Assembly: GCF_023554105.1 (NCBI RefSeq)
Contig: NZ_JAMJWE010000008.1
Span: 124,001 to 188,000, forward strand
Direction: 5' to 3'
DNA length: 64,000 nucleotides
Origin: Brucella sp. 21LCYQ03
GTDB taxonomy: Bacteria; Pseudomonadota; Alphaproteobacteria; Rhizobiales; Rhizobiaceae
Part shown: positions 26,942 to 37,760 of the stretch, in pieces
Numbering within the stretch: the stretch's first letter is position 1
Layout: each line of letters begins with the position of its first letter
Notes under the pieces: model-generated
What the model saw: only the letters and a program-made list of their open reading frames with translations
Told to the model about the DNA's origin: nothing
Database searches by the model: none
Program-made: the position numbers and the translations under genes

Positions 26942-28207
26942 TTATAGCCAGTCCGGTACAGAATCGAGTGCCAAAAGCTCTTCATAGGTCCGGCGTGGAC
27001 GAATGACGTGATAACGATCACCATCCACCAGCACTTCCGGGATCAGGAGACGGCTGTTGTAGGTGCTCGACAGAACTGCGCCATAAGCGCCGGTCGTGCA
27101 GACAGCAATCAAATCACCGGGAGCAGGCTTGGCCACTTCACGATCAAGGCCGAGATAGTCGCCGGTTTCACAAACTGGGCCGACAAAATCAGCCCGAATG
27201 CGTGGGGCGTTATCTTTGGTTTCCAGAACTGGCTTGATGTCGTGGAAGGCTTCGTAAAGCGTCGGCCGGATGAGATCGTTCATCGCTGCATCAACGATGA
27301 TGAAGTTCTTGGCGTCGCCTTCTTTGACGAAAATCACTTCTGTTACCAGCAGCCCCGCATTGCCGACGATCAAACGACCCGGCTCAAATACAGTCTTGAG
27401 GCCCAGCGGCTTGATGTGCTTTGCAACGATTTCCGCATAGGCCACAGGAAGCGGTGGCGGGTTGTTATCGGTGCGATAAGGAATGCCCAAGCCTCCGCCA
27501 ACATCAACGTGGCGGATATTGTGGCCATCGGCCTGCAATTCCTTCACAAGCTCTGCCATCAGCGCAAATGCATTGTCGAAAGGCTCAAGATCAATGATCT
27601 GGCTGCCGATATGCATATCGATGCCGACAACGTCGAGACCGGGCAGGCTTGCCGCGCGCGCATAGGCCTGACGGGCTTTTACACGTGGAATGCCGAATTT
27701 GTTTTCGGATTTGCCAGTCGAAATTTTTGCGTGGGTTTTTGCATCGACATCAGGATTGATGCGCAAAGATACCGAGGCGACCTTGCCTGCCTTCACGGCA
27801 CGAGCTGAAAGGATTTCAAGCTCAGGTTCGGATTCGACGTTAAAGCAATAGATGCCTGCTTCCAGTGCAAAGTCCATTTCATGCGGTGTTTTGCCAACGC
27901 CGGAAAACACGATCTTGTTGGCCGGAATGCCTGCGGCGAGCGCACGGCGAATTTCGCCTTCCGAAACCGTGTCAGCACCTGCGCCAAGCTTGGCGAGCGT
28001 CTTGAGAACAGCCAGATTGGAATTGGCCTTCAGCGCATAGGTCACTAGCGTATTCATGTCAGCGAAAGCTTCGCTGAAAACGCGGAAATGACGCTCAATC
28101 GTTGCGCGGGAGTAGACGTAAAATGGCGTACCAACCTGCTTTGCGATCTCAGGTAGGCTTACATTTTCGGCATGAAGAACGCCGTCGCGATATTCAAAAT
28201 GATTCAC
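26942..28207 (-). CDS. lysA: Diaminopimelate decarboxylase
   Basis: LysA (421 residues) removes CO2 from meso-diaminopimelate to form lysine. The PLP lysine is in YALKANSNLAV, with HIGSQI, GGGLGIPY and the C-terminal PVCETGDYLG motif present. GTG 28207, with CGGA nine bases before it, gives the family start MNHFEYRDGVLHAE; TTG 28216 would add three residues. The upstream gene is lptM, 17 bases away from that TTG. lysC, the pathway entry, lies at 59443. Confidence 0.95.
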   Translation of the reverse strand: MNHFEYRDGVLHAENVSLPEIAKQVGTPFYVYSRATIERHFRVFSEAFADMNTLVTYALKANSNLAVLKTLAKLGAGADTVSEGEIRRALAAGIPANKIVFSGVGKTPHEMDFALEAGIYCFNVESEPELEILSARAVKAGKVASVSLRINPDVDAKTHAKISTGKSENKFGIPRVKARQAYARAASLPGLDVVGIDMHIGSQIIDLEPFDNAFALMAELVKELQADGHNIRHVDVGGGLGIPYRTDNNPPPLPVAYAEIVAKHIKPLGLKTVFEPGRLIVGNAGLLVTEVIFVKEGDAKNFIIVDAAMNDLIRPTLYEAFHDIKPVLETKDNAPRIRADFVGPVCETGDYLGLDREVAKPAPGDLIAVCTTGAYGAVLSSTYNSRLLIPEVLVDGDRYHVIRPRRTYEELLALDSVPDWL

Positions 28208-28233
28208 GGGAAACAATCCGAATGGGGGAGGAA

Positions 28234-28416
28234 TTACAGGATTTTGTCGAGGATGAAGGGCTTGTCTTCCTTCGGTTTTTCGACTGTACGACCCTGTTCA
28301 TTGGTGATCAGCTGCGCTGGCGGTGGCTCAAGTGGGCCTTTACGTCCGCAAGCGGCAAGAGTGGCAGCAAGGGCTGCGATCAGAAGCACGGAAGAAATGG
28401 CGGAGCGGCCTGTCAT
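28234..28416 (-). CDS. lptM: LptM (YifL)-like small lipoprotein
   Basis: This 60-residue protein has a lipoprotein signal ending in LAACGRKGPLEPP. CGxKGPLxxP is the signature of LptM, which in E. coli binds the LptD-LptE translocon and helps its oxidative maturation. It sits between argH and lysA, its usual alphaproteobacterial position (in E. coli it is near dapF, also in lysine synthesis). The mature part is only about 40 residues and highly charged at the end. Confidence 0.88.
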   Translation of the reverse strand: MTGRSAISSVLLIAALAATLAACGRKGPLEPPPAQLITNEQGRTVEKPKEDKPFILDKIL

Positions 28417-28472
28417 CAGCTTTGGTTCCCGGAATTTGTCGATGGGTCAGGTCTAACCCAAAATATCAGAAA

Positions 28473-28502
28473 GTGAAATCACTCCTTTAAGAGCGATTTC
28501 AC
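28473..28502 (-). terminator. Hairpin downstream of argH, possible weak terminator
   Basis: GTGAAATC (28473-28480) pairs with GATTTCAC (28495-28502), with an inner CTC/GAG stem. Read from argH it is followed by only a short T-rich stretch, so it may pause, protect or partly end transcripts before lptM-lysA. Confidence 0.45.
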
Positions 28503-28515
28503 CAGGATGGTCAGC

Positions 28516-30647
<2,132 letters not shown>

Positions 30648-30701
30648 ATAGACAAATATTCGGTTCAGTGGCTTCCTTTCCATAGCGAGAGGAAGTTTTC
30701 T

Positions 30702-31322
30702 ATGAGCATTGAAGTCTGGCTGGCATTTTCTGCCGCATCCATTGTGCTTTTGGTTATCCCGGGGCCAACGGTTTTGCTGGTGGTTTCCTATGCGCTTGGG
30801 CAGGGTTGGAGAGCCGCACTCCCGATGGCCATTGGCGTGGCGCTCGGTGACTTCACCGCGATGACGCTTTCGATGCTGGGCGTTGGTGCTCTGCTGGCCG
30901 CGTCGGCTACGGTCTTTACCGCCGTTAAATGGATTGGTGCTGCCTATCTCATCTGGCTAGGTATAAAACTGTTTCGGGCCGGTGGCACCATGGATGCCAA
31001 GGCGCGGCACGATGAGGTCAAGCCAGTCCGGATGCTGTTGCACGCATGGCTCGTGACAGCGCTCAATCCAAAAAGCATTACATTTTTCGTGGCTTTCCTG
31101 CCGCAGTTCTTAAGCCCGCATCGCGATTTTCTCACGCAGATGCTGGTCTTTGAGAGCACATTCCTTGTGCTGGCATTTCTCAATGCCTTTGCTTACGCGC
31201 TGGTTGCCACGCGCGCCCGGCGTTTCTTTGCCAATGAACGTGCGTTGCGCATTTTCAATCGTGCTGGCGGGACAATGTTGATTGGCGCAGGCATTGCCAC
31301 CGTCTCAATCCGATCAAGCTGA
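30702..31322 (+). CDS. LysE/RhtB-family amino-acid exporter
   Basis: The 206-residue product has about six transmembrane helices and the family start [18 protein letters not shown], followed by [20 protein letters not shown]. Such proteins export amino acids or homoserine lactones; the substrate is unknown. Its ribosome site GAGGAAG lies in the 3' arm of a hairpin (30672-30695). The last nine bases overlap the convergent YaiI gene. Confidence 0.93.
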   Translation: MSIEVWLAFSAASIVLLVIPGPTVLLVVSYALGQGWRAALPMAIGVALGDFTAMTLSMLGVGALLAASATVFTAVKWIGAAYLIWLGIKLFRAGGTMDAKARHDEVKPVRMLLHAWLVTALNPKSITFFVAFLPQFLSPHRDFLTQMLVFESTFLVLAFLNAFAYALVATRARRFFANERALRIFNRAGGTMLIGAGIATVSIRSS

Positions 31323-31799
31323 TTTGAAACCAGCACGCTTGAGCTGAACAATTGCCAGTTCGAGTGCAGACAAAAAGGCCGAGCGGTCTTTTGGCGAAAA
31401 TGGCGCTGGTCCGCGCGTCGTTTCGCCTGCAGAACGCAGCGAATCCATCAGATTGCGCGTGGCAAGTGTGTTGCCGATGGTGCTTGCCGTATGCACTTTG
31501 CCATTGGGCGCTATGACTGATGCCCCCATTTCAATCGACCGGCTCACCAGCGGAATATCTGCCGTAATGACAATGATGCCCGGGCGTGAATTCTCAGCAA
31601 TCCAGTCGTCAGCCGCATCCAGCTTGTCGGACACAATGACCCGCTCAACCCGCTCTGCATCGCGCGGTATGGCGATATAGCTGTTGGCGACAATCACAAC
31701 CGGCAGATTGTGCCGTTCGGCTACGCGATAAACTTCCGCCTTTACCGGGCAGGCGTCGGCATCAACAAAAATGCGGATTGTATCGTTCTGAATATCCAT
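31314..31799 (-). CDS. YaiI/YqxD family protein (UPF0178)
   Basis: The 161-residue protein shows [17 protein letters not shown] near the start and [11 protein letters not shown], both conserved in the DUF188 family, whose fold is related to PIN/NYN nucleases. The acidic residues suggest metal binding, but the activity is unproven. Its 3' end overlaps the convergent LysE-family gene by nine bases, which leaves no room for a terminator. Confidence 0.92.
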   Translation of the reverse strand: MDIQNDTIRIFVDADACPVKAEVYRVAERHNLPVVIVANSYIAIPRDAERVERVIVSDKLDAADDWIAENSRPGIIVITADIPLVSRSIEMGASVIAPNGKVHTASTIGNTLATRNLMDSLRSAGETTRGPAPFSPKDRSAFLSALELAIVQLKRAGFKSA

Positions 31800-31840
31800 G
31801 CCGTTTCATAGGCAGAAGCGAGCCATTTGGCAAATTGCTC

Positions 31841-31919
31841 CTGGTGTGGTGGATTTGAAGTTCCTATGATTATGCTTGCATTCGCGTTTTAGGAACTTCA
31901 AATCCGTAAACCACACCAG
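31841..31919. repeat. Large hairpin element A
   Basis: CTGGTGTGGT and ATTTGAAGTTCCTA on the left pair with TAGGAACTTCAAAT and ACCACACCAG on the right, giving about 24 paired bases around a 24-base loop. It is non-coding. No other copy is visible in the window. It may be a palindromic repeat unit or a non-coding RNA. Confidence 0.6.
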
Positions 31920-31930
31920 CTTATATTAGC

Positions 31931-32006
31931 CTAGCATGGTTTCGAACCCGAAATTCGTCTAGGGGATTGCCCCCTCACGAGGCGATTTTCGGGTTCACCA
32001 TGCTAG
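31931..32006. repeat. Large hairpin element B
   Basis: CTAGCATGGT pairs exactly with ACCATGCTAG, and AACCCGAAA with TTTCGGGTT, around an inner GGGG/CCCC stem. It begins 11 bases after hairpin A and is unrelated in sequence. The following 70 bases up to the EamA gene show no further structure. Confidence 0.6.
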
Positions 32007-32076
32007 AAATCAGTTTTATGCGATAGCGCAAAGCATGGAACGGGATTAGAGGGAAGCAAACAGGAACGTCTGCATC

Positions 32077-32934
32077 ATGTCTACCCGCTTTTTCCCGATT
32101 ATGTTTGTGCTGCTCTGGGCCACTGGCTTTATCGGGGCAGGGCTTTCCATGCCTTATGCGGAGCCGTTCAGCTTTATGGCTGTGCGGTTTTCGATTGCAG
32201 CATGCATTATGATCCTGTGGGCTTTGGCAAGTGACAGTGTCTGGCCTAAAGGCAAGACACTACTCAATGCAGCCATTGTCGGCTGCCTTATTCACGGCGG
32301 CTATCTTTCGGCGCTTTTCTGGGCCGTGCATCATGGTCTGCCAGCTGGCATGTCCGGGCTGGTTGCCGGTCTTCAGCCGATGTTGACCACCTTGATTGCG
32401 GCACTTCTTCTGGGCGAGCGCGCCAGCGGACGACAATGGCTGGGGTTGTTGATTGGTTTTCTTGGTGTTGCGATGGTGGTTTGGCCGAAGTTCTCGGGCC
32501 ATAGCGGTGTTGATCCGCAAAGCCTGATTGCCGCCTTCTTGGCAGTTCTGGCTATCAGCACTGGCACAGTGTGGCAAAAACGTTTCGGCACGGCAGCGGA
32601 TTTGAAGACCGGGACTGCGGTGCAATATATCGCGGCGGCAGCAATGACTGCGATTTGTGCTTTCGCCTTTGAAACCCGCGTTATGATCTGGTCGCCGCAG
32701 CTTATTTTTGCGTTGGTCTGGCTGACGCTCGCGATTTCCATCGGTGCCATTCTGGCACTTCTGGTGATGATCCGCGAAGGAGCGATGTCGAAAGTCGCGT
32801 CACTCTTCTATCTGGTGCCGGGCACGGCTGCGATCATGGCCTATCTGATTTTTGGCGAAACGCTCAGTCCCATTCAGATTGCAGGCATGGTTGTGACGAC
32901 GCTTGGTGTGGCGCTCACTACTTTGCGTCGATAA
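32077..32934 (+). CDS. EamA/DMT-family transporter
   Basis: This 285-residue protein has ten hydrophobic segments in two EamA repeats, with FPIMFVLLWATGFIGAGLS at the start and LFYLVPGTAAIMAYLIFGE in the second repeat. It is one of three DMT transporters in this window and shows no close similarity to the other two. The substrate is unknown. Its 3' end overlaps the convergent YihY gene by 17 bases. Confidence 0.92.
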   Translation: MSTRFFPIMFVLLWATGFIGAGLSMPYAEPFSFMAVRFSIAACIMILWALASDSVWPKGKTLLNAAIVGCLIHGGYLSALFWAVHHGLPAGMSGLVAGLQPMLTTLIAALLLGERASGRQWLGLLIGFLGVAMVVWPKFSGHSGVDPQSLIAAFLAVLAISTGTVWQKRFGTAADLKTGTAVQYIAAAAMTAICAFAFETRVMIWSPQLIFALVWLTLAISIGAILALLVMIREGAMSKVASLFYLVPGTAAIMAYLIFGETLSPIQIAGMVVTTLGVALTTLRR

Positions 32935-33784
32935 GTTCGGGCTGCTGTTCTCTCTTGCGGAAGATCATGATTGCCGCGTTGATTTCCGCACCAATGATGA
33001 AGATCGCTGAAAGCATATAGAGAAACACGATGGCCACCATGATCGAGGCAAGGCCTGCATAGGTGGTCACGTAGTTTGCAAATGTTTCGAGATATTTTGC
33101 AAAAGCGGTCGCCGCAGCAAGCCATGCAAAAAGCGTGATGACGATGCCGGGAAGAATATCGCTCAGACGACGTTTTCCGGCAGGCAGCCAGATATGCACG
33201 ATGAACAGTGCCAGCACCAGAACGCTTACAGCAATCGTATAGCGCCAGATGGCGATTGTGCCCGTAAAAGGCGCAATGTCTGGAAACCATTGTTCTGCGA
33301 GACGCACAGCAAGCGGTGCCAGAACCAGCAGAAAGCTGATGGCCATCAGGCTGATTGTGCCAATCAGCACGAAGCCAAGGCTTTGCAGGCGGCAGAAGAT
33401 GATCGAGCGCTGGTCACTCACGCGATAGGCGCGGTTGAGCGACATGCGCAAAGCTTCAACACCATTGGAGGCAAAGTAAGCGGCAGCGATCACACTCAAT
33501 GTCAGAAGTCCACTGCGCTGAACGGTCAGAACATTCATCACTTCATTGGCGATGGGGCCTGCAATATTGGAGGGCCACATATCGAAAATGACATGCACGG
33601 CATTATTGGCAAATTCCTTGGTGCCAAGAAAACCAGCCAGTGTTGTTGCGAAAATCAGGAATGGAAATAGCGCCATCAGTCCGGAAAGGGCGATGTGCGA
33701 AGCAAATGCCCAACCATCGTCGGTGCTGAAATGCCAGTAAACGTCGTAAGTGACCTGACGGAGAAAACGTTTAACTTTTCGCAT
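32918..33784 (-). CDS. YihY/BrkB family membrane protein
   Basis: This 288-residue protein has six transmembrane helices and the family motifs GWAFASHIALSGLMALFPFL and, later, AYFASNGVEALRMSLNRAY. Once called RNase BN in E. coli by mistake, the family has no proven activity; YihY has been proposed to act in lipid transport. ATG 33784 with AAGGA upstream is preferred to ATG 33850. It overlaps the end of the EamA gene. Confidence 0.92.
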   Translation of the reverse strand: MRKVKRFLRQVTYDVYWHFSTDDGWAFASHIALSGLMALFPFLIFATTLAGFLGTKEFANNAVHVIFDMWPSNIAGPIANEVMNVLTVQRSGLLTLSVIAAAYFASNGVEALRMSLNRAYRVSDQRSIIFCRLQSLGFVLIGTISLMAISFLLVLAPLAVRLAEQWFPDIAPFTGTIAIWRYTIAVSVLVLALFIVHIWLPAGKRRLSDILPGIVITLFAWLAAATAFAKYLETFANYVTTYAGLASIMVAIVFLYMLSAIFIIGAEINAAIMIFRKREQQPELIDAK

Positions 33785-33925
33785 CCGTAGATTTTTTCCT
33801 TCGGTCAACCGACATTCATTCCAAGCGTTTAAATCTAGTATTAGATTCAATATTGCAAGGGGATAGCGGTTTTAAACGTGCTCCGAATCAAGCACTCTCA
33901 ATAAAAATAGGAGCGGAATCCGTAT

Positions 33926-34768
33926 ATGGTCGTGGAAATTGCAAAGCGTAGCATTCTTATAACCGGCTGTTCTTCGGGTATTGGGGCCTATTGCGCAACG
34001 GCTTTGTATGAGGCTGGCTGGCGCGTGTTTGCGACTGCGAGAAAAGATGAGGATATTGCAGCCCTCAAAGCCAAAGGCATTGAGACTTTTTATCTCGACT
34101 ATACCGAGCCACAATCAATCGAAGCGCTGGTTGATGCGGTTTTGCGCGCTACCGATGGCAAGCTTAATGCGCTTTTCAACAATGGTGCCTATGCGCAACC
34201 GGGGGCGATTGAAGATCTTCCGGTTGAAGCATTGCGTGCGCAATTCGAGGCCAATTTCTTCGGATGGCATGATCTGACACGGCGTATCATTCCCACGATG
34301 CGCGCTCAGGGGCAGGGTCGGATTGTGCATTGCTCGTCTATTTTGGGGCTTGTGCCGATGAAGTGGCGCGGCGCTTATGTGGCATCGAAATTCGCGCTCG
34401 AAGGCTTGATGATGGCGCAACGCATGGAGCTGGAAGGTTCAGGCATTGAAGTGTCGATGATCGAGCCGGGGCCAATAGCATCGCGCTTTACGTATAGTGC
34501 AGCGGCGCATGCGCGGGCCAATATTGACCTTGAAAATTCGGTGCATCGCGAACTCTATCAGCGCCAGATGGCAAAGCTCGAAGGTGGCGGCACGAAATCC
34601 AAAAACAAGCTTGGCCCGGAAGCGGTTTACGCGGTACTTGTGCATGCACTGGAAGCGCCAAAGCCGCGTCCGCATTACGCAGTTACGCGACCGGCGAAAC
34701 TGGGTATTCTGGCACGACGCCTGCTGCCGTCACGCTGGCTCTACAAAATGCTGTCCGATCAGTCTTGA
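33926..34768 (+). CDS. Short-chain dehydrogenase/reductase
   Basis: A 280-residue NAD(P)-dependent oxidoreductase with TGCSSGIGAYCA (about 13-24), the NNGAY motif and the catalytic YVASK preceded by serine in HCSSILG. The C-terminal extension is rich in basic residues and suggests a membrane- or lipid-linked substrate, but that is a guess. It leads a plus-strand run with a HIG1-type gene and a cobalamin adenosyltransferase. Confidence 0.92.
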   Translation: MVVEIAKRSILITGCSSGIGAYCATALYEAGWRVFATARKDEDIAALKAKGIETFYLDYTEPQSIEALVDAVLRATDGKLNALFNNGAYAQPGAIEDLPVEALRAQFEANFFGWHDLTRRIIPTMRAQGQGRIVHCSSILGLVPMKWRGAYVASKFALEGLMMAQRMELEGSGIEVSMIEPGPIASRFTYSAAAHARANIDLENSVHRELYQRQMAKLEGGGTKSKNKLGPEAVYAVLVHALEAPKPRPHYAVTRPAKLGILARRLLPSRWLYKMLSDQS

Positions 34769-34803
34769 AACCAACAAGACGACGGATAATGGGAGGAATG
34801 TAA

Positions 34804-35007
34804 ATGGATTTCGTCTTCAAGGCGGCGGCCATGGTGGCCGTGATTGCTGTAGCAATCGTTTTGATTATTGGCCTGCGCAATATGATGCGGGGTGGTGACG
34901 GTAATTTCTCCAACAAGATGATGCAGTTGCGTGTTCTGCTGCAATTTGTTGCAATTCTGCTGGTCGTGGGGGCAATCTATTTTGCACGTCAGGCAAGTGG
35001 ACAATAG
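34804..35007 (+). CDS. Twin transmembrane protein, HIG1 type
   Basis: The 67-residue protein has two transmembrane helices (about 6-24 and 43-62) and the HIG1-type stretch between them with RVLLQFVAILLVVG. Its mitochondrial relatives (Rcf1/HIG1) associate with respiratory supercomplexes and cytochrome oxidase. GGGAGG is seven bases before ATG 34804. The adenosyltransferase gene begins three bases after its stop, and etfBA lies beyond, so a respiratory or electron-transfer role is plausible. Confidence 0.85.
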   Translation: MDFVFKAAAMVAVIAVAIVLIIGLRNMMRGGDGNFSNKMMQLRVLLQFVAILLVVGAIYFARQASGQ

Positions 35008-35010
35008 CAA

Positions 35011-35595
35011 ATGGTCAAGCTCAACAAGATTTATACCCGTACAGGCGATGATGGCACCACCGGCCTTACATCTGGTGCGCGCAGACTGAAATCCGATCTA
35101 CGCGTGGAAGCCTATGGCACGGTTGATGAAACCAATGCTTGTATCGGCTTGGTGCGACTGCATACAACTGGCGCAGATCATGGCCCTATTGATGTGATGC
35201 TCATGCGCATCCAGAATGATCTGTTCGATCTCGGTGCTGATCTTTCAACGCCGGATGATGGGGAGCCGCTTGCCTATGAACCGCTGCGCATTGTTGCATC
35301 ACAGGTGACAAGGCTTGAATCCGACATCGATTATTTGAATGTTTCAATTCCGCCATTGCGCTCGTTTATTCTGCCGGGGGGTTCGGCTGCGTCAGCAGCG
35401 CTACATCTGGCGCGCACGGTATCGCGTCGTGCCGAACGATTGATGGTGGCGCTTGCAAAGGTCGAAGGCGAAGTCGTCTCAAAAGAGGCGTTGCAATATA
35501 TCAATCGTCTCTCGGATTTTCTGTTTGTTGCCGCCCGCGCCGTCAATGATAACGGCGCGAGGGATGTTCTTTGGGTGCCGGGTCAAAACCGGTAG
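35011..35595 (+). CDS. Cob(I)alamin adenosyltransferase, PduO type
   Basis: The 194-residue enzyme makes adenosylcobalamin from cob(I)alamin and ATP. The N-terminal ATP-binding motif IYTRTGDDGTTGL and the middle stretch AYGTVDETNACIG, plus LPGGSAASAALHLARTVSRR, are typical of the PduO family. It directly follows the HIG1-type gene. In related genomes I recall etfB-etfA next; here repeats and the queCDE operon intervene. Confidence 0.95.
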   Translation: MVKLNKIYTRTGDDGTTGLTSGARRLKSDLRVEAYGTVDETNACIGLVRLHTTGADHGPIDVMLMRIQNDLFDLGADLSTPDDGEPLAYEPLRIVASQVTRLESDIDYLNVSIPPLRSFILPGGSAASAALHLARTVSRRAERLMVALAKVEGEVVSKEALQYINRLSDFLFVAARAVNDNGARDVLWVPGQNR

Positions 35596-35718
35596 GCATT
35601 GCCGTGAGGCCGGTCTGCAACTGGCTTTCTGTTTGCGCTTTGGTGCTCACTTACCTTAAGTAAGCTCCGCTCCGATGCTCAACAGACCACCATTTTCGCC
35701 ACGGCCTGACGACAATGC
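35596..35718. repeat. Long imperfect palindrome, family with TTTAAGTA core (copy 2)
   Basis: GCATTG.CGT.AGGCCG forms both ends in inverted orientation. The middle, GTGCTCACTTACCTTAAGTAAGCT and CACCATTTTCGCCACG, matches copy 1 at 23890-24004 with scattered changes. It starts on the base after the adenosyltransferase stop codon. Confidence 0.7.
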
Positions 35719-35751
35719 GCTTTGCCGCTAGCTTTATCTCTTTGTTTTTAC

Positions 35752-35796
35752 GCGTGTCGTTATCGGAAAACCGGTCCCCACTTTTCCGCGACATGC
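35752..35796. repeat. Mosaic palindrome next to the queE stop
   Basis: GCGTGTCG and CGACATGC enclose CGGAAAACCGGTCCCCACTTTTCCG, the same core found at 26785 and 26899. With copy 2 above, it fills the gap between the adenosyltransferase gene and queE. Confidence 0.7.
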
Positions 35797-35797
35797 T

Positions 35798-36529
35798 TTA
35801 GACGCCGCGCTTATTGCCCCAGATCAGCACATGAAGCTGGGGCAGGATGCGCGCCTCAAACCAGTGATCTTCCATTACCTTGTCGATCAGCCATTCCATG
35901 CGACTCATGATGCCATGCATGTCGATGCGGGCATCGTCATCTTCCGGCGGTGGTGGCGTGTGATTTCCCGGTTGAAGATAGACGGCCAAATGCGGATGGC
36001 GGGCCGATGCAGACTTTGCAAAGGCATAATCTGCATCATCAAAGACCACGAATTTCAACACTGTCTTTGGTCGTGATCCCGCAGCATCAATGCAGGCGGC
36101 GAGCGCCTGCCAGTCGGTTTCCATGCCGCTTGAAGGCGGTTTTGGGCTTAACACCAGCGTATCAAGTCGTGCAAACCAGTCTTTCGCGACTGATCCCTGT
36201 GTCTCCAGAGCGAAGCGATACCCCTGCATGTGACCATGATCGATCAGCGGTCCCAATGGTTGAATAGCCGGGTTTCCGCCAGAAAGTGACACTGTTATTG
36301 GTCTTTGACCTGATAATGCCGTCACTTCCTGCCATATGGCATCAAGGCTCATCGGCTTCCAGTCATGGCGAAAGCGGCTTTCAACAGCATGCAGACTGTC
36401 ACACCATGCGCAGCGGTAGTCGCAGCCGCCCGTGCGCACAAAAACAGTCGGCTCGCCGCTTAATACGCCTTCGCCCTGAATGGTTGGACCGAAAATCTCG
36501 CTGATGCGGATTTCAGGGTGCTTGTTCAT
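35798..36529 (-). CDS. queE: 7-carboxy-7-deazaguanine synthase (QueE)
   Basis: QueE (243 residues) is the radical SAM enzyme that contracts carboxytetrahydropterin to 7-carboxy-7-deazaguanine on the route to preQ0 and queuosine. It has the [4Fe-4S] cysteines in CDYRCAWC and FGPTIQGEG near the start. ATG 36529 overlaps the queD stop by four bases (ATGA); a longer frame to 36637 would run into queD and is rejected. Last gene of the queC-queD-queE operon. Confidence 0.94.
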   Translation of the reverse strand: MNKHPEIRISEIFGPTIQGEGVLSGEPTVFVRTGGCDYRCAWCDSLHAVESRFRHDWKPMSLDAIWQEVTALSGQRPITVSLSGGNPAIQPLGPLIDHGHMQGYRFALETQGSVAKDWFARLDTLVLSPKPPSSGMETDWQALAACIDAAGSRPKTVLKFVVFDDADYAFAKSASARHPHLAVYLQPGNHTPPPPEDDDARIDMHGIMSRMEWLIDKVMEDHWFEARILPQLHVLIWGNKRGV

Positions 36530-36912
36530 TGTTGCAGGAAACAAGGTTGCAGACGTTCTGGCCGATATTCCGCCCATGTTTTTGGCGTTTCGCTGACCCT
36601 TACCGCCGTCACCTCCTGCCAGCGGCTGTGGCACCACTCATAAAGGTGACGCGCCAGAAATTCTGCTGTTATGCGGTTATGTCCGAGCACATCGTTCAGA
36701 TGGCGATGATCGAGTTCATCATCGATGTAGCGCTTGAGCGGTGCTAGTTCGTGATAATCACGGACAAAGCCGTGATCATCGAGTTCACAGGCCGATAGCT
36801 CGACTTCGACGATATAGTTATGCCCATGCAAACGCGCGCATTGGTGATCGGCGGGAAGTTCGGTTAGCTGATGCGAAGCGGAAAAATGGAATTCCTTGGT
36901 GATGCGAAACAT
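36526..36912 (-). CDS. queD: 6-carboxy-5,6,7,8-tetrahydropterin synthase (QueD)
   Basis: QueD (128 residues) converts dihydroneopterin triphosphate to carboxytetrahydropterin. The zinc ligands lie in FHFSASHQL and ARLHGHNY, and the catalytic cysteine is in [18 protein letters not shown] also fits the family. Its ATG overlaps the queC stop as TGATG, so translation is coupled; queE overlaps its end. Confidence 0.95.
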   Translation of the reverse strand: MFRITKEFHFSASHQLTELPADHQCARLHGHNYIVEVELSACELDDHGFVRDYHELAPLKRYIDDELDHRHLNDVLGHNRITAEFLARHLYEWCHSRWQEVTAVRVSETPKTWAEYRPERLQPCFLQQ

Positions 36913-37610
36913 CAGGCGCTCCTTTTCTCGATTGCTGCACGCCAGAAGTCGGCATCCTCATAGTGTGTGGGGTCGCTGATACCGGCGAGATGAAAGGCTT
37001 CACGACGTTCCACACAGGTGCCACAACGCCCGCAATGATGCTCGCCGCCTTTGTAGCAGGACCACGTTGCTTCAAACGGCGTTTTGTATCTTGCGCCGTC
37101 GAGAACGATGTCGCTTTTTGATCGATGCACATAGGGCGCGAGTACCCGAATATCCGCATATCCCTCCAGCGCATGGTTCTGCATGGTCTGGAAAGCATCG
37201 ATAAAGCCGGGGCGGCAATCGGGGTAGATAAAGTGGTCGCCGCCGTGAACGGCAAGCGCCACTGCCTCGGCCTTTTGTGCTGCTGCCACGCCAAAGGTAA
37301 TTGCGAGCATGATGGCATTGCGGTTGGGAACGACGGTTATTTTCATCGTTTCTTCTGCGTAATGGCCGTCAGGTACATCAATATCATCGGTGAGTGCCGA
37401 GCCGGTCAGGCTCACACCAATAGGGCGAATATCGATGATTTGATGTGGAACATTAAGCCGCTCCGCACAGGCTTGCGCAAAGCTCAGTTCTTTTTTGTGT
37501 CGCTGGCCGTAATCGAAAGAAATAAGGCCAGTGAGCTGATGTTCCACTGCGATTTTGTGCGCAAGCGAAACGGAGTCCAATCCGCCGGAGCAGATGACAA
37601 GCGTCTTCAT
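36912..37610 (-). CDS. queC: 7-cyano-7-deazaguanine synthase (QueC)
   Basis: QueC (232 residues) turns 7-carboxy-7-deazaguanine into preQ0 with ATP and ammonia. The PP-loop motif CSGGLDSVSLAH (about 7-18) and the zinc cysteines in the C-terminal CYKGGEHHCGRCGTC stretch are present. ATG 37610 follows AAGGACTCAAACT; that ribosome site forms the tail of a preQ1-I riboswitch. First gene of the operon, so the riboswitch would control all three genes. Confidence 0.95.
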   Translation of the reverse strand: MKTLVICSGGLDSVSLAHKIAVEHQLTGLISFDYGQRHKKELSFAQACAERLNVPHQIIDIRPIGVSLTGSALTDDIDVPDGHYAEETMKITVVPNRNAIMLAITFGVAAAQKAEAVALAVHGGDHFIYPDCRPGFIDAFQTMQNHALEGYADIRVLAPYVHRSKSDIVLDGARYKTPFEATWSCYKGGEHHCGRCGTCVERREAFHLAGISDPTHYEDADFWRAAIEKRSA

Positions 37611-37618
37611 AGTTTGAG

Positions 37619-37650
37619 TCCTTGTTTTGACCGGGTAGGCTGCGACCGGA
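37619..37650 (-). promoter_or_regulatory. preQ1-I riboswitch in the queC leader
   Basis: On the minus strand, stem CCGG-UCGCAG-CCUAC-CCGG is followed by UCAAAACAAGG. This matches the known Thermoanaerobacter preQ1-I aptamer (…GGUCGCAG…CCC…AAAACAAGG) in loop, binding cytosine (37635) and A-rich tail. The tail includes the queC ribosome site, so bound preQ1 would hide it and block translation. The motif was aligned by eye from memory of the published aptamer. Confidence 0.78.
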
Positions 37651-37743
37651 TGTTTACGCTGCACTCCTAACGCATGAGGTATGGCTTGTAAACGCCACGA
37701 AAATGGGAGGGCAGAGCATGAAGAAATTAAACGTGGCGAATAG

Positions 37744-37760
37744 TGCCAAGTCGCTTGGCA
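37744..37760. promoter_or_regulatory. Palindrome in the queC / etfB divergent gap
   Basis: TGCCAAG-TCG-CTTGGCA is an exact inverted repeat in the 409-base gap between queC and etfB. Apart from this and the riboswitch the gap, 37651-38019, shows only AT-rich promoter-like sequence near 37800. It could be an operator; the regulator is unknown. Confidence 0.3.
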
